This document shows, piece after piece, positions 36,224-42,961 of a stretch of DNA of 46,861 nt. The notes below the pieces were generated by a model that saw only the letters and a program-made list of their open reading frames with translations, did not search any database and had not been told where the DNA came from. A program made the translations under genes and the position numbers. Origin of the DNA: Actinocrinis puniceicyclus. GTDB lineage: Bacteria; Actinomycetota; Actinomycetes; Streptomycetales; Catenulisporaceae. The first letter of the stretch is position 1; every line of letters starts with the position of its first letter. Location: assembly GCF_018283645.1 (NCBI RefSeq), contig NZ_JAGSXH010000043.1, positions 1-46,861 on the forward strand. Direction: 5' to 3'.

Positions 36224-37527
36224 CGCGGCGACTCCGGTGCGCGCAGCCGGGACAGCAGCCGCTCGGCGGTGCTGCCGGGCGGATCGTCCGAGGCGCGGCC
36301 GTATCCGGCCCGGGCCAGCAGGTCGCGATCCAGTCCGAGGAAGGAGAAGCGGGCGACCCGGCCCGCGACCGCGTCGTGCACGAGCATCCGCAGCGCCTTC
36401 TTCGTGATCGGGCGGCCGCCGAGCCCCGCGATCACGGTGAAGCTGCGCGCGGAGACGGCCGGCGGCTCGGCCAGCGCGGCGATCAGCTCCGGGGTCACGA
36501 TCCCGGCCGCCCCGGTGGAGAAGGCCCGCTCGATCACCACCACGTTCTCGGCCCCGGCCAGCAGGGTGCGCAGCCGCTCGGCGGGGAACGGCCGGAAGCA
36601 GGTCAGTTCGACCGCGCCGACCGGCATTCCGTCCGCGCGCGCCTCGTCCACGACGTCCTCCAGCGTGCCGAGGACCGAGCCGAGCGCCACGAACACGGTG
36701 CGCGCGCCCTCAAGCCGGTAGCCGCGCGCCAGCTCGACCGCAGGCCGGCCGACCAGCTTGCCGTAACGCTGCGCCAACTCGGGGAAGCGCACCAGCGCCT
36801 GCTGCATACGGCCGTGCGCGATGAACCGGACCTCGGTGAACGCCTCCGGTCCGACCATCGCGCCGATCGACAGCGGCGCGCCGGGGTCGAGCACCTGGCG
36901 CGGCGCGTAGGGCGGCAGGAACGCGTCCACGATCCGCTGCTCGGGCACGGCGATCCGCTCGACGGCGTGCGTGAGTACGAACCCGTCCATGCACACCATG
37001 ACCGGCACCGAGAGCTCCTCGGCCAACCGGAAGGCGAGCGGATGCAGGTCGCATGCGTCCTGGTTGTCGCGCGCGTAGAGCTGGATCCAGCCGCTGTCGC
37101 GCTGCGAGAACGAGTCGCTCTGGTCGTTCCAGATGTTGATCGGCGCGCCGACGGCGCGGTTCGCCACGGTCAGCACGATCGGCAGGCCGAGCCCCGCGGC
37201 GTTGAACAGCGCCTCGGACATGAACAGCAGGCCCTGGCTGGAGGTGGCGGTGTACGTGCGCGACCCCGCGGCCGACGCGCCGATGCACAGCGACATCGCG
37301 CCGAATTCGGATTCCACGTTCACGAACTGGCACGACTCCAGCTCGCCGGTGCGCGTCAGGGCGCTGAGAGCCTCGACGATGTGCGTCTGCGGCGAGATCG
37401 GGTAGGCCGGCACCACCTGGGGCCGGCAGCGCGCCACGGTCTCGGCCACGGCGCGCGAGCCCTCGACCGCGCGGCCGGCCGGCTCGGGCGCGGCCCCGCG
37501 GTGCGGCGAGAGTTCAGTGGCGGCCAC
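36220..37527 (-). CDS. porA: 2-oxoacid (pyruvate):ferredoxin oxidoreductase, alpha subunit
   Basis: A 435-residue subunit. The family signature QVVPAYPISPQTHIVEAL is at the N-terminus, then VNVESEFGAMSLCIGASAAG and TATSSQGLLFMSE. These form the pyrimidine-binding domain that pairs with beta. The C-terminal half (FVALGSVLGTLEDVVDEARA, FRPFPAERLRTLLAG) is the CoA-binding-like domain. It overlaps gamma by 14 bases and beta by four. The order gamma-alpha-beta without a delta ferredoxin subunit is unusual, and the FAD/ferredoxin fusion downstream may substitute. Confidence 0.93.
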   Translation of the reverse strand: MAATELSPHRGAAPEPAGRAVEGSRAVAETVARCRPQVVPAYPISPQTHIVEALSALTRTGELESCQFVNVESEFGAMSLCIGASAAGSRTYTATSSQGLLFMSEALFNAAGLGLPIVLTVANRAVGAPINIWNDQSDSFSQRDSGWIQLYARDNQDACDLHPLAFRLAEELSVPVMVCMDGFVLTHAVERIAVPEQRIVDAFLPPYAPRQVLDPGAPLSIGAMVGPEAFTEVRFIAHGRMQQALVRFPELAQRYGKLVGRPAVELARGYRLEGARTVFVALGSVLGTLEDVVDEARADGMPVGAVELTCFRPFPAERLRTLLAGAENVVVIERAFSTGAAGIVTPELIAALAEPPAVSARSFTVIAGLGGRPITKKALRMLVHDAVAGRVARFSFLGLDRDLLARAGYGRASDDPPGSTAERLLSRLRAPESPR

Positions 37528-38125
37528 CGGGCACCTCCGGGTATTCGGGCTGGATGGGCCCCGCGACGGGCCCTTCGCGCAGCGCGTAGTCGTACGCGTC
37601 CGCGGCCGCCGCGGCGTTCGCCTCGGCCACCGGGCCCGGGAAGCGCTGCGCGATCGCGTCGCGCACCGCCTCCAGCGAGACGATCCCGGTGACCGCGGCG
37701 AGCGCGCCGAGCATGGGGACGTTCGGCAGCGGTCGGCCGGTGCGCTGACGCGCGAATTCGGTTGCGGGGACCGCGAAGACGCGTACCCCGCACAGCATCA
37801 GGCCGGCCGCGAAGTCGCGCGCTGACGCACCGGTGGCGTTGATCAGAGCCGTCGCGCCGGGCTTGAGGCCGTCGGCGACGAACCGCTGCCGCAGCAGCGT
37901 CGGGTCGAGCACGACGACCAGGTCCGGCTCGGTGACCGGTTCACGGGCCCGGATCGGGTGCTGATCGATCCGGCAGTACGCCTCGACCGGCGCCCCGGTG
38001 CGTTCCGAGCCGAAGCTGGGGAACGCCAGGGCGTGGCGCCCGTCGGCGATGGCCGCCCACGCGGTCAGCTCGGCGGCGGTCACGACGCCCTGGCCACCGC
38101 GCCCGTGCACTCTGACTTGGAACAT
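37514..38125 (-). CDS. porG: 2-oxoacid (pyruvate):ferredoxin oxidoreductase, gamma subunit
   Basis: A 203-residue subunit starting MFQVRVHGRGGQGVVTAAEL, the canonical gamma-subunit opening, then ALAFPSFGSERTGAPVEAY and DLVVVLDPTLL. Length is typical (about 180-210). The ATG at 38125 is 41 bases after GAPDH on the same strand. With alpha and beta it forms the heteromeric POR. Immediate linkage to GAPDH suggests coordinated carbon flow from triose phosphate to acetyl-CoA. Confidence 0.92.
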   Translation of the reverse strand: MFQVRVHGRGGQGVVTAAELTAWAAIADGRHALAFPSFGSERTGAPVEAYCRIDQHPIRAREPVTEPDLVVVLDPTLLRQRFVADGLKPGATALINATGASARDFAAGLMLCGVRVFAVPATEFARQRTGRPLPNVPMLGALAAVTGIVSLEAVRDAIAQRFPGPVAEANAAAAADAYDYALREGPVAGPIQPEYPEVPGGRH

Positions 38126-38166
38126 CAGGGCCCGCCTCTTCTCTCGCGCCACGCCATGGCGGACGG

Positions 38167-39162
38167 CTACAGCCTCGCGCCCACGTATTCGGCGAGGTCC
38201 GCCAGCCGCTCGGTGTAGCCCCACTCGTTGTCGTACCAGCCGAAGACCTTCGCCAGGCCGCCGTGCGACTGGGTCAGCGCCTTGTCGAGCACGCAGGAGG
38301 CCGAGTCGCCGATGATGTCCGTGGAGACCAGCGGCTCCTCGGAGACGCGCAGGATGCCGCGCAGCCGCTCGCCGGCCTCTTGCTCGAAGGCCGCGTTGAT
38401 CTCCTGCGGGGTGGCCGGGGTGACCAGCTGGGCGGCGAGGTCGACCAGCGACCCGGTCGGCACCGGCACGCGCACCGCGATGCCGTCGAGCAGACCGGCG
38501 GTCTGCGGAATGACCAGGCCGATGGCCTTCGCGGCGCCGGTGCTGGTCGGAATGATGTTGAGCGCCGCCGAGCGGGCCCGGCGCAGGTCCTTGTGCGGGC
38601 CGTCGAGCAGCTGCTGGTCGTTGGTGTAGCCGTGGATCGTGGTCAGGAAGCCCTCGACGATGCCGAAGTGGCGTTGCAGGACGTCGACCATCGGCGCGGC
38701 GCAGTTGGTGGTGCACGAGGCGTTGGAGATCACGTGGTGGTGTGCGGGGTCGTACTCGGTCTGGTTCACACCCATGACGACGGTCAGGTCGACCGCGCCC
38801 TTGGCCGGGGCGGAGATCAGGACCTTGCGGGCGCCGGCCTTCAGGTGGGCGCCGGCCGCGGCGCCGGTGCGGAACTTCCCGGTCGACTCGATCACCACGT
38901 CCACGCCCAGGTCGCCCCAGGGCAGGGTCTCGGGCTCGCGCTGCGCGGTCACGGCGATCTTGCGGCCGTCGACGATGAGCGCTTCGTCGGTGTACTCGAC
39001 GGTGGCGCGCAGCCGGCCGTAGGTCGAGTCGTGCCCCAGCAGGTGGGCGAGCGTCGCGGCATCGGTGATGTCGTTGACCGCGACCACTTCGAGCCCGCGC
39101 TGCAGCGCGATGCGGGTGAAGACCCGGCCGATCCTGCCGAATCCGTTGACGGCGATTCTCAT
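38167..39162 (-). CDS. gap: type I glyceraldehyde-3-phosphate dehydrogenase
   Basis: A 331-residue NAD-dependent GAPDH. RIAVNGFGRIGRVFTR binds NAD, and the catalytic Cys150 is in SNASCTTNC. IHGYTNDQQLLDGPH and GLVIPQTAGLLDGIAVRVPV are family blocks. I chose the ATG at 39162, which has AGGAGG five bases upstream, over the TTG three bases earlier. It is between hemerythrin (40-base gap) and porG. The linkage suggests an anaerobic or hypoxic paralogue rather than the main glycolytic gene, which usually sits with pgk and tpi. That is inference, since the rest of the genome is not seen. Confidence 0.95.
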   Translation of the reverse strand: MRIAVNGFGRIGRVFTRIALQRGLEVVAVNDITDAATLAHLLGHDSTYGRLRATVEYTDEALIVDGRKIAVTAQREPETLPWGDLGVDVVIESTGKFRTGAAAGAHLKAGARKVLISAPAKGAVDLTVVMGVNQTEYDPAHHHVISNASCTTNCAAPMVDVLQRHFGIVEGFLTTIHGYTNDQQLLDGPHKDLRRARSAALNIIPTSTGAAKAIGLVIPQTAGLLDGIAVRVPVPTGSLVDLAAQLVTPATPQEINAAFEQEAGERLRGILRVSEEPLVSTDIIGDSASCVLDKALTQSHGGLAKVFGWYDNEWGYTERLADLAEYVGARL

Positions 39163-39202
39163 CAATTCCTCCTGGCCATACCGGCGATCATGCTTCGGTG
39201 TT

Positions 39203-39685
39203 TCATCCGGCGCTGGTGTGCACGCCTGGCAGCGCGGTGCCCACTCGGGCGCGCACCGCGTCGATGCGCTCCCATTCCTCGGTGCTCAGGCTGGCCAGAG
39301 CCGCCGGGAACACGCCGTCCTGTTCCTTGAGGATGTGGTGGCGCAACACGTCCAGCACCGCCATCAGCCGCTGCGGCCAGTCCGGCGCGGCGGGTACGCC
39401 GTGCGCCGCCTCCCGCAGTACCGGCTCGATCAGCCGGTGTTCCGCCTCAAGGGACTCGATCTGCTCGGGGAATTCGCCGGCGAGCGCCGGGAACAACCCG
39501 TCCTCTTCCACGCGGGTGTGCGGTTCGAGCAGCGCCTCGATCTGCCGCGCCGCCTGCACCATGCGGGCCACGTCGCCGTCGAGATGGGCGCTGCGCGCCG
39601 CTCCGATCACATCGACCACGAGGTCGTGTTCACGCGTCAGGTCGCCGATCGCGGTCACCGACTGGCATCCGCAGTACTCGCACAC
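39203..39685 (-). CDS. hemerythrin-domain protein
   Basis: A 160-residue four-helix protein of the hemerythrin HHE family, with a Cys-rich head MCEYCGCQ. The non-heme di-iron ligands are visible: LTREHDLV (His20), LEPHTRVEEDGLFPAL, LEAEHRLIEPVL and LRHHILKEQDGVFPAAL. The motif H-x3-E-x3 is repeated twice. Such proteins bind O2 or NO. The GTG start follows AGGAGG. It heads the gap-por operon, so it may sense or scavenge O2 to protect the oxygen-sensitive POR. DosR-like sites G and H are upstream. Confidence 0.92.
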   Translation of the reverse strand: MCEYCGCQSVTAIGDLTREHDLVVDVIGAARSAHLDGDVARMVQAARQIEALLEPHTRVEEDGLFPALAGEFPEQIESLEAEHRLIEPVLREAAHGVPAAPDWPQRLMAVLDVLRHHILKEQDGVFPAALASLSTEEWERIDAVRARVGTALPGVHTSAG

Positions 39686-39773
39686 ACCGTCCTCCTGCCT
39701 GTGTCCGCAGCGTCGCGCCTCCGCGGCGCTGCGCTTCTTCCATCAGGCTGCGCCGCGCGGGGAATCGCGGTCA

Positions 39774-39787
39774 GGGGCGAAAGGCCC
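39774..39787. promoter_or_regulatory. weak DosR-like dyad G
   Basis: GGGGCGAAAGGCCC is a degenerate match, 88 bases before the hemerythrin start. It departs from the core at both inner positions. I list it because of its position, similar to sites F and I, and do not rely on it. Confidence 0.3.
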
Positions 39788-39886
39788 GGCGCGCCGGCGC
39801 GAACGGCCCGCGCGGACGCGGGATCGGCCTCGGCACGACGGGACACGGGCGCGGACTCCGGCGCGCGGCAGCGGCACCGCGGACAC

Positions 39887-39900
39887 GGGACGAAGGTCCG
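39887..39900. promoter_or_regulatory. DosR-box-like site H (hemerythrin/dsbA divergent region)
   Basis: GGGACGAAGGTCCG (reverse CGGACCTTCGTCCC) has both GGAC/GTCC cores. It lies 65 bases before the DsbA-like ATG and 201 bases before hemerythrin, so it could serve either direction. A run of T follows at 39902-39909. Confidence 0.6.
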
Positions 39901-39965
39901 TTCTTTTTTCACAGATCCATTCGTAATAATTAGGCGAGGGTACTGCCGACCGACGGAGGCAAGCG

Positions 39966-40802
39966 ATGGGACTGATCGTGTACGCGGACTTCAACGACCC
40001 CGCGTGCTATCTGGCGAGCCAACGCATTGACGAGCTGTTGGAACGCGCGGTGCCGGTGCGGTGGCGGGCGGTCGAACACGAGCGCGGGCTGTCGCTGCTG
40101 GGCACCGCCACCCCGGCCGACCAGGGGAGGCGGGCGCGTGAACTGGCCGAGGCGACGCGTCTCGCGCTGCCCGGCGAGTTGCCGGCGCAGGCACCCCCGC
40201 CGGTCACGACGAACACGCGCGCGGCCGTCGCGGCGTACGCGGAGGCCGTCGCCGACGGGGTGCAGGACGAGATCCGCCGGCGTCTCTTCGGCGCGATCTG
40301 GACCGGGCGGCAAGACCTCACCAGTGCCTACGCGGTCCGGCGGATCATCACGGACGTGATGTACCCGCGCGCGCCGGTCGGCCCGCGCCGCTGTTCGAGC
40401 CTGCCGCAGCCGATGACCGGCGATCCCGACCAGGCGTGGGCCACCCGGCGCCTTGGCGGCACGATCGCACCCGACGGCGGCCCGCTGACCACCGCCGGGA
40501 TGCTGCGACTACGCGCCTGGCGTGAGGAGTGGTGCGCGCTCGGCCGTCCGCGGCTTCCGGTGCTCATCGACGCCGACGGCACGGTCCACACCGCGGCGGC
40601 AGCCCTCCGCCGGCTCGCCGATCTGGTGACGCGGGCACGTACCGGCGGCGTGACGACTCAGCCGCGCAGGTGCACCGGTCCCACACCCACGTCCTCAAGG
40701 TCCGCGGTGGCGGTGCCGATCAGCTTGCGGCCCAGATCCGTCAGCGCCCGGCCCACCGCCAGTTCGTCGCCGATCTCGGGCACGTCGGTCTCGCCGGGGT
40801 GA
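39966..40802 (+). CDS. DsbA/thioredoxin-fold protein
   Basis: A 278-residue protein of the DsbA/HCCA-isomerase-like thioredoxin fold: LIVYADFNDPACYLASQRID at the start, with D-P-A-C instead of C-x-x-C, so a disulphide exchange role is doubtful. VRWRAVEHERGLSLLG follows, and RPRLPVLIDADGTVHT holds the cis-Pro. The insertion between is mainly helical. The ATG has GGAGG six bases upstream. The last ~48 residues overlap the opposite-strand DUF1876 gene and look random, so the functional protein probably ends near residue 230. DosR-like site H is upstream. Confidence 0.7.
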   Translation: MGLIVYADFNDPACYLASQRIDELLERAVPVRWRAVEHERGLSLLGTATPADQGRRARELAEATRLALPGELPAQAPPPVTTNTRAAVAAYAEAVADGVQDEIRRRLFGAIWTGRQDLTSAYAVRRIITDVMYPRAPVGPRRCSSLPQPMTGDPDQAWATRRLGGTIAPDGGPLTTAGMLRLRAWREEWCALGRPRLPVLIDADGTVHTAAAALRRLADLVTRARTGGVTTQPRRCTGPTPTSSRSAVAVPISLRPRSVSARPTASSSPISGTSVSPG

Positions 40803-40924
40803 CGGCGGGCCATGCCATAGCCGTGCAACGTGTTCTCCCCCGTGTCCAGCACCGCGTCGGCGCGAGTCTGCCCTTCCTGCTCGAACAGGAACACCTCGGC
40901 GTGCCACTTTCCGGTGTGCAACAT
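40658..40924 (-). CDS. DUF1876 (dsRBD-like) protein
   Basis: An 88-residue protein: MLHTGKWHAEVFLFEQEGQT, RADAVLDTGENTLHGYGMAR and ELAVGRALTDLGRKLIGTA are the DUF1876 pattern, a small alpha/beta fold common in actinomycetes, including the DosR-regulon protein Rv1738, a stationary-phase ribosome-hibernation-like factor. The ATG at 40924 has GAGGAGG upstream. DosR-like box I lies 97 bases ahead, in line with membership of the dormancy regulon. It overlaps the 3' end of the DsbA-like gene by 145 bases. Confidence 0.9.
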   Translation of the reverse strand: MLHTGKWHAEVFLFEQEGQTRADAVLDTGENTLHGYGMARRHPGETDVPEIGDELAVGRALTDLGRKLIGTATADLEDVGVGPVHLRG

Positions 40925-41021
40925 CGTGATCCGCCTCCTCGACTCGGCCGGCACCGCGCCGTCGCGGCGCCCGGACCTCGATACTCACCTCGACTCTTCA
41001 ACGCCCCGGCGCCGCCGGTCA

Positions 41022-41035
41022 GGGTCATTGGTCCC
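41022..41035. promoter_or_regulatory. DosR-box-like site I (DUF1876)
   Basis: GGGTCATTGGTCCC (reverse GGGACCAATGACCC) is a near-perfect dyad with one mismatch per arm. It is 97 bases before the DUF1876 ATG on the minus strand. Confidence 0.68.
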
Positions 41036-41692
41036 GCCACCGGCGGCGCCGCGGCCCGATTCCACCGGGCCGCACGGCGCGGGACGAGCGGGCCGCGCCG
41101 CCGACCGGCGCCGGGTCCGGCCCCGGAAGCAGACCCGGGAGCGGAGGCGGGAGCGGACCCGGGAGCGGAGGCGAACATGCCGAAATGGTTTGCAATGTGT
41201 CGGCGCGCGCCCGAAATTCCCTGGCGCCGTGGAAAGGGCTGCCCGAAAGGGCCGATTCACCGTCCGGTGGTTGCGCCGGGACACGGGCGCCTTACATACT
41301 GGCCCCGGCGCGCCCGCGCGTCGCAGGTCCCTGTTCACCGCCGCCATACCCGGCGGTCCCACACTCAGGCTATGGGAACGATCCCGCGTGACCGGATCGC
41401 GCTCGTGGCCTGATTTCGCGTTCTCATCAGGAACCTGCCGCGACAGACACATTCGAGCACTTACAACGTTACCGGGACGGATTCTCCCTGGCCACAGGCC
41501 ACTGCTCGGCGGCGTTTCACTCTTTTTCAAATCAGTCCTATGCGCCACTCGCGACCGGGCCGCACAACCCGTACCATGCGTACCGAATCAGTGTTCGGGC
41601 CCTTCCCGTTCGATGCGAACGCGTGCTCGCATTCCGTGTGCGAGCCGCTCTCACGGAAGAACACGGTAAGGAAACTGAGGGGGATCATCGGC
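41036..41692. other. 657-base intergenic region before the XRE/NB regulator
   Basis: No convincing gene lies here. At 41132-41149 and 41156-41173 an 18-base motif (gacccgggagcggaggcg) repeats with a 24-base period. From about 41440 the DNA is less GC-rich (acattcgagcacttacaacg), a likely promoter zone. I looked for a small precursor-peptide gene and found only frames lacking ribosome sites. Confidence 0.5.
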
Positions 41693-42961
41693 GTGGACGG
41701 TGGCGGTTTCGGGCAATTCCTCATCGACCAGCGCAAGGCCATCGGGTGGACCCAAGAGGAACTCGCGGAACGCTCCAACTTAAGCGTCAGGACCATCAGG
41801 AATCTTGAGGGGGGCTATATCAGCAATCCACGCCGGGCATCCGTGGAACTGTTGCTCGACGCGTTCTCCTCGGCGCTTTCCTCGTATTCAGGCCAGCCGG
41901 CCGCGGTCCCCGCAGCCGCGCAGGCGCCCGCGTGGCGCACCCGCGCGGGAGGGTCCGCGGAGGGCGCGAACGAGGCGATCGTGGGAAGGGCCGAGGATCT
42001 GCGGCACCTGGCCGCCGCGGTGCGCAACCACCGGCTCGTGGTGCTCACCGGCCCGGGCGGGGTCGGCAAGACCAGGCTCGCCGCGGCCGCCGGCGCACAA
42101 CTGCGCACGTCGCTGCGCGACGGCTTCGCGATCGCGGAGCTCGGCCGGCTCGCCCCGCAGCGCCCGCAGCACGCGACGGACGAGAACGCGGTACGCGAGG
42201 TGCTGAACGCGGCGCTGCGCGCGGCGGCGGATCCGGCCGATCCGCGGCTGCTGCTGCTGGTGGACACGGCCGAGCACGTCGTCACGGCGCTGACCCAGGT
42301 CGCGCAGCAGTTGCTCGACGACTGCCCGCACCTGCGCCTGATCGTGACCTCCCGCCGCCCGCTGCCGCTGGCCGCGGCGCACGTGTGGGAGGTCGGGCCG
42401 CTGGACTTGGGCGCGAACGAGGAGGGCAGGGCGTCCCCGGCGGTGGAGCTGTTCCTGCGCCGGGCGCAGGCCAGCTGCCCGACGCTCGACCTCGGTGGGC
42501 GGATGGCCGCGGTCGCCGAGTTGTGCCGCCGGCTCGACGGCATGCCGCTGGCGATCGAGCTGGCCGCGCACCGGGTGCGCTCGGTGTCGCTCGACACGCT
42601 GCTGCGGGACGGGCCCGGCTCGCAGGTGCTGGGCCGGGCCGCGCACGCCGGGCTGCCGCACCAGGCGACGCTGGCGGAGAGCGTGCGCTGGAGTTACGAA
42701 CTGCTGGCGCCGAATCACCGGGCGTTGCTGCACGAGCTGGCCGGCTTCGCCGGGCCGTTCACCATCGAAGACCTCGAACAGCTGCGCCACCGGGCCGCGA
42801 CCCCGTCATCGGACCTGGTCGGCCAGCTGTCCGAACTGGTCGACGAGTCGCTGGTGCAGGTGCGTCGCGGCCCGCAGTACAAGTACCGGCTGCTCAGCTT
42901 CGTCGGCGAATACGTGCGCTCACTCCAGGTCGTCAGGCCGCGCCGGCCCGCGCACGTCTGA
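41693..42961 (+). CDS. XRE-type HTH regulator with NB-ATPase domain
   Basis: A 422-residue regulator. The N-terminal Cro/CI HTH covers about 7-60 (FLIDQRKAIGWTQEELAERS, LSVRTIRNLEGG). A P-loop ATPase of the AfsR/NB-ARC class starts near 95: Walker A GPGGVGKTRLA (120-130), LLLLVDTAEHVV (Walker B), LRLIVTSRRPLP (sensor), CRRLDGMPLAIELAAHR (GLPL-like motif). A winged-helix-like end follows, with no TPR domain. I chose the GTG at 41693 with GAGGGGG upstream, because earlier residues are not HTH-like. It is convergent with and overlaps the radical-SAM gene. A pathway-specific regulator is the inference. Confidence 0.87.
   Translation: MDGGGFGQFLIDQRKAIGWTQEELAERSNLSVRTIRNLEGGYISNPRRASVELLLDAFSSALSSYSGQPAAVPAAAQAPAWRTRAGGSAEGANEAIVGRAEDLRHLAAAVRNHRLVVLTGPGGVGKTRLAAAAGAQLRTSLRDGFAIAELGRLAPQRPQHATDENAVREVLNAALRAAADPADPRLLLLVDTAEHVVTALTQVAQQLLDDCPHLRLIVTSRRPLPLAAAHVWEVGPLDLGANEEGRASPAVELFLRRAQASCPTLDLGGRMAAVAELCRRLDGMPLAIELAAHRVRSVSLDTLLRDGPGSQVLGRAAHAGLPHQATLAESVRWSYELLAPNHRALLHELAGFAGPFTIEDLEQLRHRAATPSSDLVGQLSELVDESLVQVRRGPQYKYRLLSFVGEYVRSLQVVRPRRPAHV

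Noticed and set aside
41185-41391. 68-codon plus-strand frame as a possible precursor peptide
   Set aside because: No ribosome site and no repeated core residues. Its composition is that of random high-GC sequence.
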